Counted from the stretch's first letter, positions 9,155 to 18,369 are shown. The stretch is DNA of 64,000 bases from Deltaproteobacteria bacterium (GCA_026129095.1 JAHCIT010000003.1:186001-250000); one strand, 5' to 3'. Notes: a model not told the origin generated them from the sequence alone. Made by a program: numbers and translations.

Positions 9155-9365
9155 CGACTCTCCAGGGATCGGCTTCAGCAGGCGCACGGTCTGCCATCTG
9201 TATTATCCGGAAATCCAATCCGCCGGTGCCTGTGCTTATAGCCAGTCTGGCGCGGAGAGGCTACAGGGAAATACCCAGTCTAAACCGGGACTTGACTTGG
9301 CGGGCCGCTCCTGACCACATATGGTCCCGCTGGTGGCCGCTTTGATGGCTGCCGGACCCGTACAA

Positions 9366-9441
9366 GGGGCTGTAGCTCAGTTGGGAGAGCGCCTCGTTCG
9401 CAATGAGGAGGTCGTCGGTTCGATCCCGATCAGCTCCACCA
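9366..9441 (+). tRNA. tRNA-Ala (anticodon CGC)
   Basis: A full cloverleaf can be folded by hand. The acceptor stem GGGGCTG/CAGCTCC contains the G3:U70 wobble that marks alanine tRNAs. The D stem is GCTC/GAGC, the anticodon stem CCTCG/TGAGG holds the loop TTCGCAA, and the T arm has TTCGATC. The anticodon is CGC, reading GCG. The 3' CCA is encoded. A possible TTGACT -35 element lies at 9292, but the matching -10 is poor. The GST gene starts 37 bases downstream and may be cotranscribed. Confidence 0.96.
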
Positions 9442-9478
9442 TCCATCCCTGCCAGAATGACAAAGAGGTCTTTGCGCC

Positions 9479-10195
9479 ATGGAAGCCGTCACGCTTTACC
9501 AGTTCGAACTGTGCCCGTTCTGCCACAAGGTGAAGGCCGGCCTTGAGCTGAAGGGCGTCCCCTACCGGAAGGTGGAGGTGAACCCACTCAACAAGAAGGA
9601 ACTTCCGCCGCTGCCGCAGGGGTCGCCGAAGAAAGTGCCCGTCGTCACCCTGAACGGAAAACTGGTGGAGGATTCCACGGCGATTCTGAAAGCTCTGGAC
9701 GAGCAGGTGAAGGGACCGGTCACTTTCCTGCCGGCCGATCCGGAAGCCCGGGCCAAATCGGAGATGATCGAACAGTGGGTCGATGACGACCTGACGTATG
9801 CGCTTCCCACCGTGATCTATGGAACCCGCGAGGAGGCATTCAAGGCGGCGCAGGTGACGGCCCGCACCTCCAACTTCGGGTTCTTCCAGAACCTCATGGT
9901 TCGGGCCGGCGGCTCGCTCATCATGTACCAGGTGTCCAAGCGGATTCTGAAGAAGCGGAACCAGACCGATGGCCACGCCTGGGTGCGCAAGGAACTGGAC
10001 CGTTTTGAGGGCTGGCTGGGTGACCAGCCGTTCGCCTGCGGCAGCGAGCCCACGCTCGCCGACGTGGCGGTCCACGGCGCGCTCAAGTGCATCGAGGAGT
10101 TCCCCGCCTTTGGCGAGGCGATGTCACGCCCGAAACTGAAGGCGTGGTTCGACCGGGTGCAGAAGCTCCGCGACCAGAACCGGGCGAAGGCTTAG
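9479..10195 (+). CDS. glutathione S-transferase family protein with CPFC thioredoxin motif
   Basis: The 238-residue protein begins with a glutaredoxin-like N-terminal domain. A redox CPFC motif occupies residues 12-15, followed by the cis-Pro segment KVPVVTL and the glutathione-contact EDSTAI. A helical C-terminal domain (about 90-235) ends with the GST hallmark [12 protein letters not shown]. The CPFC motif and the long C-terminal insertion are reminiscent of the prostaglandin-E-synthase-2-like branch found in bacteria and eukaryotes. It probably acts in the cytosol in thiol chemistry or detoxification. The substrate is unknown. The gene follows tRNA-Ala closely. Confidence 0.85.
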   Translation: MEAVTLYQFELCPFCHKVKAGLELKGVPYRKVEVNPLNKKELPPLPQGSPKKVPVVTLNGKLVEDSTAILKALDEQVKGPVTFLPADPEARAKSEMIEQWVDDDLTYALPTVIYGTREEAFKAAQVTARTSNFGFFQNLMVRAGGSLIMYQVSKRILKKRNQTDGHAWVRKELDRFEGWLGDQPFACGSEPTLADVAVHGALKCIEEFPAFGEAMSRPKLKAWFDRVQKLRDQNRAKA

Positions 10196-10310
10196 TTTTT
10201 TCACTTTCCTTCACGGCTTTTCATCCCCGCTTAAGCGTTCTTTTCCCTTCCCTTGGTAGGATCGGTTTTGCCAGACGAGAGGGCCAGGCCGTCATCCAGA
10301 CCAAGGGGGA

Positions 10311-10697
10311 ATGGACGCCGTGAAAGCGCTCAAGTTTCTGATTGCCCACGAAAACCCTGTATTCCGCCGGATCCTGAAGCGTTATCTCGAATACCGCGGG
10401 TTCACGGCCATTCTGGCGGGAAGCGCCGTGGAGGCAGAGACGATCTCCCGGCTTGAACAGCCGGATATCGTTGTTGCGCCGGAAAAAATGGCAATCCATG
10501 GAAAGCTCAGGCTCGATGGACTGGTCCCGCCGGGGGCGGGCAGTCCGCTGACCATACTGCTGTCCGAAGCCGGACCGGAAACTGCCGACACGCCGGCCGC
10601 CGGAAGGGTCCTGCGGCTCAGCCGCCCGGAATTCATGGAACTGCTGCGGATCGGCCCGGCCCTCTTCGCGATCCTGGCAGGAATTGTCCAGCAGTAG
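10311..10697 (+). CDS. degenerate receiver-like protein without phospho-acceptor Asp
   Basis: The 128-residue protein has the alpha/beta rhythm of a CheY fold: KFLIAHENPVFRRILKRYLEYRGF matches beta-1 and alpha-1, and DIVVAPEKM takes the place of the usual phosphorylation strand. The position normally held by the phospho-acceptor Asp is Ala or Pro, the acidic pair is His-Glu, and the terminal KP motif is missing. It is therefore best described as a pseudo-receiver that may bind a partner without phosphorylation. The ATG at 10311 follows AAGGGGGA at a good distance. It converges with the UbiB-like gene three bases away. Confidence 0.6.
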   Translation: MDAVKALKFLIAHENPVFRRILKRYLEYRGFTAILAGSAVEAETISRLEQPDIVVAPEKMAIHGKLRLDGLVPPGAGSPLTILLSEAGPETADTPAAGRVLRLSRPEFMELLRIGPALFAILAGIVQQ

Positions 10698-10700
10698 GGA

Positions 10701-12185
10701 TCAGGCCGCCTGGTCACGGGCCAGGACGCGCCGGGCAGGCATCTTCCGGGCCGACATGAACTTTTCGTCGAGCCTGATGCCGAACCGGGCCACCGAGGGC
10801 GGCCGGTTTTCTTCCTCAAGGATATAGCGGAGATAGCACTCGTGGAAATTGCCTGAAGCGCCGAGCTTCTGGAAGATGGCGTTCAGGCCGAACGTAATCC
10901 GGTTGAAGAAGATAAGTTCCGGCGGCAGGTTCATCTGCCGGAGCTTCACCGGGTCCATGATGTCGCGTGCGCGGGAGACCCATTCGGCAGTGAAGGTGAA
11001 CACCTCGTTCTTGATAAACGGGGCGGCGTGATAGCTGAAAAACTCCCACATCCAGTCCTTGTCATAATTCCGGCCGGGCAGGACGATTTTTATTTTCTGG
11101 ATGTAGTCGTGGAACGTCGCATGGTCACCTTCGACAAGGGCCCGGTTGAGCCGGAGCAGGTCCGTGATGAAAGCGGGTTCGAAATACTTGATGCAGCCGA
11201 AATCGAGGAAGGTGATCCCGCCGTCCTCATGGAACAGGTAGTTGCCGGGGTGCGGATCGCCGTTGAAGACGAAAAACCGGTTCATGGAATCGAATACAAA
11301 ATCGTTCAGCACGTAGATGGCCGTCTCGCGTTCCCTGCTGTTCGACTGCTTGAGGAAATCGTAGAAACTGAGCCCCCGCTTGAACTCCTGGCAGAGGACC
11401 TTCTTGGCCGAGAATTCCGGGTAAACCCGCGGGATATGAATCAGGGGGTGCCCGTTCCAGAGTTCATGAAAAACCTGCTGGTTGCGAAGTTCCTGCCGGT
11501 AGTCCAGTTCATCCAGCAGCCGCTCCTTCAGTTCGGCCACGACGGCGTTGGCGTCGATATTCTTGTTGACGCTGCTGATCATGAACGCGAGCCCCTGCGA
11601 TGCCTTCAGGTCGTTCTCGATCGCCGTGTCGACTCCCGGGTACTGCACCTTTACCGCCACGTGCGAACCGTCGTGGAGCTGGGCCTTGTGGACCTGTCCG
11701 ATGGATGCCGCGGCGAGCGGCTCCTCGTCGAAATGCCTGAAAAACTTTCCGATGTCGCCCTTCAGCTCCGATTCGATCACGCCGCGGACCAGGCTGAATG
11801 CCATCGGCGGGGAATCCTTCTGGAGACTCTGCAGCATCTCGCGGGCCTGCGGCGGAAGGTCGTCGTTGGTGAACGAGACAATCTGGCCGAGCTTCATGAA
11901 CACGCCCTTCATGCTGCCCATGACCTTGACGGCTTCTTCCGCCGACTGGATGTGATACTGCTCCTCAAGACGCTTTTTCTGTTCATGGCTGGCAATCATC
12001 TGGCGGAACCGGAGCCAGAGCTTGCGGAAGACGGAGCGGGTGACCAGCGACCCCACCAGCGTCGAACGGGTCGCCATCGAGGTGGAAATGCCGGCCTCGT
12101 TCCGGTGCATGGCCACCCGGCCAAGCCAGAACAGGATACCAGCGGCGGTAATCAAGGCGGCAGCGATAAGAAGATATGCGCCCAT
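10701..12185 (-). CDS. ABC1/UbiB-family atypical kinase-like protein
   Basis: The 494-residue protein has an N-terminal membrane helix (residues 3-21) and then the ABC1/ADCK/UbiB fold. MKLGQ gives the KxGQ signature, VAVKVQYPG the nucleotide-binding Lys strand, NGDPHPGNYLF the catalytic-loop equivalent and FLDFGC the metal-binding DFG. UbiB proteins support ubiquinone biosynthesis or lipid homeostasis as ATPases at the membrane. Here the membrane helix is at the N-terminus, whereas E. coli UbiB carries its helices at the C-terminus. No ubi genes are nearby. It lies downstream of the His-tailed barrel on the other side of a 67-base gap. Confidence 0.85.
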   Translation of the reverse strand: MGAYLLIAAALITAAGILFWLGRVAMHRNEAGISTSMATRSTLVGSLVTRSVFRKLWLRFRQMIASHEQKKRLEEQYHIQSAEEAVKVMGSMKGVFMKLGQIVSFTNDDLPPQAREMLQSLQKDSPPMAFSLVRGVIESELKGDIGKFFRHFDEEPLAAASIGQVHKAQLHDGSHVAVKVQYPGVDTAIENDLKASQGLAFMISSVNKNIDANAVVAELKERLLDELDYRQELRNQQVFHELWNGHPLIHIPRVYPEFSAKKVLCQEFKRGLSFYDFLKQSNSRERETAIYVLNDFVFDSMNRFFVFNGDPHPGNYLFHEDGGITFLDFGCIKYFEPAFITDLLRLNRALVEGDHATFHDYIQKIKIVLPGRNYDKDWMWEFFSYHAAPFIKNEVFTFTAEWVSRARDIMDPVKLRQMNLPPELIFFNRITFGLNAIFQKLGASGNFHECYLRYILEEENRPPSVARFGIRLDEKFMSARKMPARRVLARDQAA

Positions 12186-12252
12186 TCCGGGCCTCCCGGC
12201 CTGCGATTGTTGCCGATTTTCCCTTAAAGGGAAGGGGGCGTACCGCTACCGG

Positions 12253-13536
12253 TCAGTCATGGTGTCCGTGACGGCCGTGATGCCCTTCATGGGTTCTGCC
12301 ATGCTGGCCGATGGTGAACTGAAGCTGCCCGAACAGTTCATGCACCCCGCCAGCCAGGGCCAGCTTGTCGTAATTGTACTGCATGCGAAGCCGGACGAAC
12401 TCGGAGAAGTGGTACGACACCGACGAGCCGATACGCCACTGTTCCAGTCCGGTGTGGAACCCGGTCAGTTCCGGGTTGGCGATCAGGGGCGGATTGGGTC
12501 CGCGAAGGGTTGACGGAAGTCCCACGTAGTCGAAACGGGCAGCCAGCTGCCAGTGTTCATCCGGGCAAACCTCGACAGCCGTGTAGATTCCCCCTTCAGC
12601 AAGACGTCCACCGGGCAGTTCCGCTTCCCGGTGGATGTATTCAGCCTGGAATGCCGCATACCGGTGGTGATCCCGGTCGTGCCACCGGAGCTGGATATCA
12701 CCTCCCCACAGATAGGTGCGGTTCCGGCTCCAGAATGCCGGTCCGGCAGAATCGTTCGGTCCCTGGGCAAACGATCCGCCGAGCCGCAGGTACAGGGATT
12801 CGGAGATATCCCAGTCCTGCCTGAGATGCAGGTTCGTGAGGAAGTGCCGCAGGCTTTCCGTGCTTTCGGCCGGAACGCCGAAACTCACGTCGTTGTCGGC
12901 CGTCTGGATAGAACCCGTCAGTTCCACATGCCAGGGCAGGGGAAGTTCCCAGGACAGTTCCGCGCCAAGCCCCCGGAGCTGTTCTCCGCCGAAGAACCTG
13001 CGGTTGACGAGCGGCATGTCCACAAATGGCGAGGCTTCAAGAAAGTGCACGGTATTGAACTGCCCGAAAGCGGTATAAAACTGCCCGGCACGGGCACTGA
13101 ATCCGCCCGGAATCTCGCGTGCAGTCAGAAAGCCTTCCTCGATTTCAACACCGTCACGGTCAAAGGCAAGGAACAGGTCGGCACGGAAGTGGTGATCCAG
13201 CTCTGCCTGGAAGGCGATTTCGAGGGCCTGGAGCTGCATGCCGAACCCCCTGGTCAGGGAGAACGGTTCATGTTCATCGAGGCGCGGCGTCGGCGCGTCT
13301 GAGTAGTAGTGGAAGTTCTGTACCCAGTTGGCGGAGATATCGACAACGGAATCTCCGGCGCGAAGCTGTGGCCGTTTCAGGGTTTCCCGCCAGCCGGGTT
13401 TATCTTGCGGCTGTTCCTGTTCGGTGGGCTGCTCCGAACCGGGCGTGGCCGGCGGAGTATCACCGGCTATGGCTTGAGCGGGGGAACCCGCCAGAAGGGA
13501 AACCACAAGGGTTGCCTGTACAAATCTTTTCAGCAT
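12253..13536 (-). CDS. outer-membrane porin-like barrel with histidine-rich C-terminal tail
   Basis: The 427-residue protein has a signal peptide ending near AIAG (residue 25), a Pro/Gln/Glu-rich linker (30-48), and a long beta-strand-rich region with features of phosphate-selective-porin-like or TonB-linked metal barrels. Segments such as FQAELDHHFRADLFLAFDRDG are typical. The barrel ends in FGQLQFTIG and is followed by an unusual tail with seven His in its last 16 residues. This suggests binding of Zn, Ni, Cu or Co ions at the cell surface or periplasm. A sigma70-like promoter lies just upstream. Whether it transports metal is an inference; the cargo is unknown. Confidence 0.72.
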   Translation of the reverse strand: MLKRFVQATLVVSLLAGSPAQAIAGDTPPATPGSEQPTEQEQPQDKPGWRETLKRPQLRAGDSVVDISANWVQNFHYYSDAPTPRLDEHEPFSLTRGFGMQLQALEIAFQAELDHHFRADLFLAFDRDGVEIEEGFLTAREIPGGFSARAGQFYTAFGQFNTVHFLEASPFVDMPLVNRRFFGGEQLRGLGAELSWELPLPWHVELTGSIQTADNDVSFGVPAESTESLRHFLTNLHLRQDWDISESLYLRLGGSFAQGPNDSAGPAFWSRNRTYLWGGDIQLRWHDRDHHRYAAFQAEYIHREAELPGGRLAEGGIYTAVEVCPDEHWQLAARFDYVGLPSTLRGPNPPLIANPELTGFHTGLEQWRIGSSVSYHFSEFVRLRMQYNYDKLALAGGVHELFGQLQFTIGQHGRTHEGHHGRHGHHD

Positions 13537-13588
13537 GGCAGACTGTCGGAATCCTTATTGCAAAACTATGCGTTTAATCGCCAGCAAA

Positions 13589-13617
13589 CCAATACTGGCA
13601 GGCCGGGGGACTGTCAA
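13589..13617 (-). promoter_or_regulatory. sigma70-type promoter for the His-tailed barrel gene
   Basis: Read on the minus strand, TTGACA is followed after exactly 17 bases by TATTGG. The predicted start of transcription lies about 45 bases before the ATG at 13536. The -35 hexamer sits in the loop of a CCGGGG/CCCCGG inverted repeat, which might help occlude it. Confidence 0.5.
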
Positions 13618-13651
13618 CCCCGGATTGTTCTGGTAGTGCTGGATTGAAAGC

Positions 13652-14974
13652 TCAGGAGCCTTCGGAGTTGTCGCTGTCTCGCTTGGCCATCACTGGGTTG
13701 GCAGTATCTTCGATGGTCAGGCCAAAAATCTGCTGGACGACACTGGCGGCGAGTCCGTCGGTGAAGCCTGCCTCTTCCTTCTTCAGCACAGTAATCGGCT
13801 CGTGTAGGAACTTCTTGAGAAGGGATTGCGTCAGGTAGTCGATCTTTTCGGCCAGTTCCGGCGGCAGATTGGGCTGACGGCCCATGACCCGTTCGATTTC
13901 GGCCCGCCTGATCGCATCATACTTGTTCTGGAGCTGGCGGATTGTCGGCACGACGCGAAGGCTCTTGAGATAAAGCGGAAATTTTTCCACCTCTTCGGCG
14001 ACAATCTGTTCGGCCTTCTGGGCTTCCAGATGCCTGTTCTGGAGGTTGCGGGCGACAACCCGGTCCAGATCGTCAATGTCGTAGACGTAGCATCCCTCCA
14101 CGCGGCTCACATCGGCGTCGATGTTCCGGGGGAGGGCGATGTCGATAAGAAAGACCGGCCGGTATCGCCGGGCCCTGGCCACTTCCTCCATGAGTGCATG
14201 GTCAATGAGGATATCCGGTGAGGCCGCCGAGGCAATCACCACGTCGGCAGTAACCAGGTGCTGGCGGATATCGGTCAGTTCGGCCGCCTGACCCCGGAAC
14301 TCCTCGGCCAGCTTGACCGCATTGGAGAGCGAGCGGTTGGCCACGGTGATATTCCTGAGTCCGGTGGACAGGAGATGCCGGGCGGTTAGCTCGGCCATTT
14401 CACCCGCGCCGATCAGCAGGGCTGTGCGCTCGCTGAGGTCGTTGAAGATTTCCCGTGCCAGTTCAACCGCGGCGTAGCCGATAGATACGGCATTCTCGGC
14501 AATGGCCGTTTCTGTCCGGACCCGTTTCCCGACACTGAAGGCCCGGTGAAAAAGCTTGTTCAGCACGGGGCCCGTTGCCTCGCCATCGGCGGCATTCTGA
14601 TAGGCGTCCTTCATCTGGCGGAGGATCTGTGGTTCTCCCACCACCATCGAATCGAGTGAACTGGACACCCGGAAAATGTGCCGGACCGCATCCAGTGACC
14701 GGTACGCATAGCTGTGATGCCGAAGCATGGTTGCCGGAAGCTCCCGCTGCCGGGAAATTGCCTCATAGACCTCTTCGGCACCGGCATCGGAATTGGCCGC
14801 CACCCCGACGAACTCCGTCCGGTTGCAGGTGGACAGGATGACCGCTTCCCGGAAACTGCCCTTGTGGATCAGTTCCAGGGCGGTTGCCCGGGCCTGCTCC
14901 GGCGTGAAGGCGAGCTGTTCCCGGATCTCGATATCCGCCGTGCGGTGGTTGACGCCTACCAGCAGGATATCCAT
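13652..14974 (-). CDS. hemA: glutamyl-tRNA reductase
   Basis: The 440-residue enzyme reduces glutamyl-tRNA to glutamate-1-semialdehyde with NADPH, the first committed step of C5-pathway tetrapyrrole synthesis. GVNH at 7-10 and STCNRTE with catalytic Cys50 are visible. So are a long SSLDSMVVGEPQILRQMKDAY segment, an NADPH-binding LIGAGEMAELTARHL and a helical C-terminal dimerisation domain. Its length is normal for the family. The HemX/CcsA-like gene ends one base before the start, so the two are cotranscribed, a common pairing that links heme supply with cytochrome assembly. It would feed the heme-rich oxidase encoded around 30-34 kb. Confidence 0.95.
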   Translation of the reverse strand: MDILLVGVNHRTADIEIREQLAFTPEQARATALELIHKGSFREAVILSTCNRTEFVGVAANSDAGAEEVYEAISRQRELPATMLRHHSYAYRSLDAVRHIFRVSSSLDSMVVGEPQILRQMKDAYQNAADGEATGPVLNKLFHRAFSVGKRVRTETAIAENAVSIGYAAVELAREIFNDLSERTALLIGAGEMAELTARHLLSTGLRNITVANRSLSNAVKLAEEFRGQAAELTDIRQHLVTADVVIASAASPDILIDHALMEEVARARRYRPVFLIDIALPRNIDADVSRVEGCYVYDIDDLDRVVARNLQNRHLEAQKAEQIVAEEVEKFPLYLKSLRVVPTIRQLQNKYDAIRRAEIERVMGRQPNLPPELAEKIDYLTQSLLKKFLHEPITVLKKEEAGFTDGLAASVVQQIFGLTIEDTANPVMAKRDSDNSEGS

Positions 14975-14975
14975 G

Positions 14976-15854
14976 TCAGTCGGGCGCTCCCGGTTGTTTG
15001 GGTTCTTGGGACGGGGAGGTGCCGTGGAACAGCATGTCTCCCGAAACCCCGCGCACGAGTTTTGCGCTCATGAACCCCGAAAAGGCGACCGCGAAGCAGA
15101 CGATGGATCCCAAGGCCGCCCGGCGCGCGCCGATGCTGCCGGTGCTCCGCGCCACCAGAAGTCCGGTATACAGCAGCCAGCACAGGACGAATACAACAGT
15201 GAACGGATCGGAGAATGTTTCGATCCGGCGGATCACGAACACCTTGATGATCCCCAACGCCAGGCCGCCGGAAAACAGGACATACCCCCAGTTGATTCCC
15301 AGCCGGTTGATCCGGTCCAGCGTGTCCAGCGGGGGAATGATGTGGCTGGGCGCGGAGTGCCGGTTACGGAGCCTCCTGTCCTGGAATGCATACAGTCCCG
15401 ATGCGATGGCCGCGATGCTGAACAGTCCCGCGCCGATGGCCGCGGCCGCCACATGGACCGTCGTCCAGACGACCAGCACCGTGGCCCGTTCGGCGACCTC
15501 GATCTGGCGTTCCTGGGTGATGAGTCCCAGCGTAAGGTGCAGGGCCGCGAGGGGAACGGCGATGGCACCGATCGTTCGCGTATGGAACCGGTTGTAAAAA
15601 ATAAGATACAGGCCGACTGTCGAAAGGGAAAGAAAGACGAACAGGTCGGCACTGGTCGAGAAGAGCCGTGCGTCGCGCATCAGGTGAACGAGCAGGAGCG
15701 CGATTGTCAGTGTCGCGCAGGCGCCGACCGTGCTCCACCGGGCGGTTTGTTCCCAGAATGGACGCCTCTTCTTTGCTGTCAGCAGGAGCCAAACGTGAGC
15801 CACGCCGGAGACGAACAGGAGGTGCAGGGCGATGATCAGGAGGATTTTATACAC
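14976..15854 (-). CDS. CcsA/HemX-like cytochrome c assembly membrane protein
   Basis: The 292-residue protein has about eight hydrophobic helices starting at residue 3 and belongs to the cytochrome c assembly (CcmC/CcsA/HemX) family by layout. It ends one base before hemA, the classic hemX-hemA arrangement. HemX proteins influence glutamyl-tRNA reductase level, while CcsA members handle heme for cytochrome c maturation. The Trp-rich heme-handling signature of true CcsA is not obvious here, so HemX is favoured. It lies in the inner membrane. Its start is an ATG at 15854, with 144 bases to the divergent GntR gene. Confidence 0.78.
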   Translation of the reverse strand: MYKILLIIALHLLFVSGVAHVWLLLTAKKRRPFWEQTARWSTVGACATLTIALLLVHLMRDARLFSTSADLFVFLSLSTVGLYLIFYNRFHTRTIGAIAVPLAALHLTLGLITQERQIEVAERATVLVVWTTVHVAAAAIGAGLFSIAAIASGLYAFQDRRLRNRHSAPSHIIPPLDTLDRINRLGINWGYVLFSGGLALGIIKVFVIRRIETFSDPFTVVFVLCWLLYTGLLVARSTGSIGARRAALGSIVCFAVAFSGFMSAKLVRGVSGDMLFHGTSPSQEPKQPGAPD

Positions 15855-15958
15855 GGCGTCAGCTTTACCAAGTATCCATTAGCCGTTCACTGAATCAACT
15901 GGCATTTGTCATCCTGTGCATTTCATTAAGTGGTGAGGGTTGCCCTTTCACGAAGAAG

Positions 15959-15975
15959 TTGCATACAATGTACAA
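15959..15975. promoter_or_regulatory. possible GntR/FCD operator
   Basis: TTGCATACAATGTACAA lies about 24 bases upstream of the chosen start of the GntR gene. TTG and CAA repeat at both ends, giving an imperfect palindrome like the sites of FadR/FCD-type regulators. Autoregulation is a guess. Confidence 0.35.
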
Positions 15976-15998
15976 AGGGGCTGCTCTGGAGTCGTAAA

Positions 15999-16721
15999 TT
16001 GGCGAAACCACTTCTGAAATTTGACAGCCATCTGACGCTCCGTGAGCGTATTGTCGAGACTGTCCGCGATGCGATCATCCGGGGCAACCTGAAACCTGGT
16101 GAACGGGTAGCTGAGAGCGAAGTAGCCCGGTCCCTTGGTATCAGTCGGACCCCGATCCGGGAGGCGTTTCGCCAGCTGGAAAGCGAGGGTTTCCTGACCG
16201 TAGTGCCCCGCAAGGGGGCCGTGGTCAGTTCCTTCAGCGAAAAGGATATCGAGGAGTTCTACGATCTGAAGGCGCTGCTGGAGGGCGAGGCCGCCCGGCT
16301 GGCCCAGCCCCGCATGGGGGCCCGCGAGATCGGCCGCCTCAAGGAACTGAACGAAACCATGCGGGCGGCTGCCGTCCGGGGAGACGCCCGTGCGGTATTC
16401 CGGGCCCATAACGACTTTCACCTGACCTTCGTGGACCTGTGCGGAAACGACAAGCTGCGCGACCTCATTCACCAGCTTATGTCCCAGTTTGCGCGTTTCC
16501 GTTATCTGCTGTCGGTCAAGGGGGAGATCGCCGACTCCCTGCGCCAGCATGAGGAGATTATTGCCGCTTTCGAGGCAGGAGATGCGCTCAAGGTGTCTGG
16601 TCTGGTGCGGGAAAATGCCCGGACCGGCGCTCAGAACATCCGCGATAAGATCCTTCGTGCCCCGGCGGCAGACGCCCCGGAAACCCCGGAACGCCGGGCT
16701 GCCACGGCGTCAACTCCTTGA
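15999..16721 (+). CDS. GntR-family transcriptional regulator, FCD type
   Basis: The protein is 240 residues from the TTG at 15999, which has GGAG eight bases upstream; an upstream GTG at 15930 is possible but would put the operator-like site in coding sequence. It has an N-terminal winged helix (LRERIVETVRDAIIRGNLKPG and SEVARSLGISRTPIREAF) and a C-terminal FCD domain of helices with metal-ligand-like Asp/His positions (HNDFHLTF, RQHEEI). FCD regulators usually sense organic acids or sugars and repress nearby genes. It is divergent from hemX and may control either side. The ligand is unknown. Confidence 0.87.
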   Translation: MAKPLLKFDSHLTLRERIVETVRDAIIRGNLKPGERVAESEVARSLGISRTPIREAFRQLESEGFLTVVPRKGAVVSSFSEKDIEEFYDLKALLEGEAARLAQPRMGAREIGRLKELNETMRAAAVRGDARAVFRAHNDFHLTFVDLCGNDKLRDLIHQLMSQFARFRYLLSVKGEIADSLRQHEEIIAAFEAGDALKVSGLVRENARTGAQNIRDKILRAPAADAPETPERRAATASTP

Positions 16722-16758
16722 AAACCGGCTGTTTTTCGGCCATTGATGTGGCCCGCGT

Positions 16759-17364
16759 ATGTCGACGACTATCTTGGATTCGAGAGTTCTGGTACTGAAC
16801 CGGCTGTTCCAGCCGATCAATGTCATTACGCTGCGCCGTGCGATCGTGATGTTCTACCAGGGGCTCGCGCGCGCCGTGACGCCGGAATACGAGACGTTCG
16901 ATTTTGATTCATGGACTGCTCTCTCGGTGGCCGTGCATGAGGAACAGATCGGCCTCGTCAACGGCGGTATCCGGGTTCCGCGCGTGATCCTGGTCCGCCA
17001 GTGCGACTGGGTTCCCCGGCGTCATGTGAAGTTCAACCGGGCGTCTATCTTCGCCCGTGACCGGAACCGCTGCCAGTACTGCGGGAAGAACTTTCCGCGT
17101 TCCGAACTGAATCTGGACCATGTGGTTCCCCGCTCTCAGGGAGGCCGGACGACGTGGGAAAACATCGTCTGCTCCTGCATCCAGTGCAACCGCGTGAAGG
17201 GTGGCAATACCCCCGACCAGGCTGGCATGAGGCTGGTCCGGGAGCCGTTCAAGCCCGCCTGGTCGCCCATCGCCAACCTGCCGGTTTCGGTCGGAATACA
17301 CCGGGACTGGACTCCATTTCTTGTCTCCACGGCCTACTGGAACGTGGAACTCCAGCAGGACTGA
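16759..17364 (+). CDS. HNH endonuclease domain protein
   Basis: The 201-residue protein has an HNH/McrA-like nuclease core near residues 95-150. It shows the zinc pair CQYCGK, the [10 protein letters not shown] metal-binding loop with central Asp-His, the Asn of WENIVCSC, and the second zinc pair CIQC. An N-terminal region ([19 protein letters not shown]) is shared by a widespread chromosomal family found next to housekeeping genes. It is not part of an intron, intein or restriction system here. Its target is unknown, perhaps DNA repair or phage defence. The ATG at 16759 follows the GntR gene by 37 bases. Confidence 0.85.
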   Translation: MSTTILDSRVLVLNRLFQPINVITLRRAIVMFYQGLARAVTPEYETFDFDSWTALSVAVHEEQIGLVNGGIRVPRVILVRQCDWVPRRHVKFNRASIFARDRNRCQYCGKNFPRSELNLDHVVPRSQGGRTTWENIVCSCIQCNRVKGGNTPDQAGMRLVREPFKPAWSPIANLPVSVGIHRDWTPFLVSTAYWNVELQQD

Positions 17365-17394
17365 TACCGGGCGGCCGGTACATGAGGCGGAGCA

Positions 17395-18369
17395 TTGCAG
17401 TCAGCATCACAAAAGGTTCCGCACACCTTTGCCATTGCCGGCGGCAAGGGAGGTATCGGCAAGAGTTTTACTTCCGTCCACCTGTCGATTGCACTCGCCC
17501 GGCGGGGCTACCGCACGCTTCTGGTTGACTGCGACCTGGGCGGATCGAACCTCCATACCTGCCTCGGCATCCAGCCCCCGGCAGTCTCCTTTCTGGATCT
17601 CCTTGATGCCGAAACCCCCGCCCAGGCGGCCGGTGTCGTCGTCCTGACGAACGAACCCAACTTGCGGTTCGTCAGCGGGGCCAACGACCCCCTGCATGTC
17701 CCCCTGATCAAACCGGCCCAGCGGAAGCGGGCCATCGAGCAGCTCAGATCCTTGGCTGGGGACGTTCTGGTGCTGGACATTGGGGCTGGAACGAGCGGGG
17801 ACCGGGTCGATTTCTTCCTGCACGCCGATACGGGGATTGCCCTGACCACGCCGGAGCCGACGGCCATCGAAAATGCCTACCGGTTCCTGAAAGCCGTGTT
17901 TTATCGCAAACTTGCACAAACTCCCCTGAATGAAAAAGCAAAGCAGTATCTCTCGGATCTCCTCTACCGGACAGGGGCGGGCAAGCTCCCCACGCCCGTG
18001 CAGATGGTAGCGGGGTTGCGGGAACTGGACCCGGCCGGGGCGTCGGCGCTCATGGCCGCTCTGGACCGGCTGGACCTTGGACTAATCATTAATCAGTTAA
18101 GGATTGACGCAGACCGGTCCCTGGGAACAGCGATGGCAACCGCCAGCCGCCGGTATTTCGGTTTAACGGTTCACAACTTTGGTGAAATCCGGTATGATGA
18201 CCTTGTTTGGCAGAGTCTCCGGAAACGGATGCCGCTCTACAGCTTCCGGCCCGATGCAGCGGCCGTTGCGGATATAGAGCGCGTCGCGGACCGGCTTGCA
18301 GGGCGATTGACAGTTACGTCAATGGTGGACCAGGTGGAACGTGAGCAACGGGCTTCCCAACCTGTATGA
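17395..18369 (+). CDS. MinD/FlhG-like P-loop ATPase
   Basis: The 324-residue protein starts at TTG with GAGGCGGA ahead. It shows the deviant Walker A motif AGGKGGIGKS near residues 15-24, a switch region LLVDCDLGGSN and a Walker B-like VLVLDIGAG. The C-terminal half includes YRFLKAVFYRKL and a DLGLIINQLR strand, a layout close to FlhG/FleN-type ATPases. Such ATPases localise flagella, pili or other polar structures. There is no visible amphipathic membrane-targeting helix at the end. It overlaps the J-like/HTH gene by 29 bases, a pairing that suggests the two proteins act together. Confidence 0.85.
   Translation: MQSASQKVPHTFAIAGGKGGIGKSFTSVHLSIALARRGYRTLLVDCDLGGSNLHTCLGIQPPAVSFLDLLDAETPAQAAGVVVLTNEPNLRFVSGANDPLHVPLIKPAQRKRAIEQLRSLAGDVLVLDIGAGTSGDRVDFFLHADTGIALTTPEPTAIENAYRFLKAVFYRKLAQTPLNEKAKQYLSDLLYRTGAGKLPTPVQMVAGLRELDPAGASALMAALDRLDLGLIINQLRIDADRSLGTAMATASRRYFGLTVHNFGEIRYDDLVWQSLRKRMPLYSFRPDAAAVADIERVADRLAGRLTVTSMVDQVEREQRASQPV

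Noticed and set aside
10816-12227. 399-residue plus-strand protein antisense to the UbiB-like gene
   Set aside because: It lies wholly over a gene with clear kinase motifs and has the biased composition of a shadow frame.
16759-17364. Homing endonuclease of an intron or intein
   Set aside because: No split gene or intron structure is around the HNH gene; it looks like a free-standing chromosomal family member.
17395-18369. Plasmid or chromosome partition ParA
   Set aside because: No ParB or parS is nearby and the architecture is closer to FlhG/MinD.
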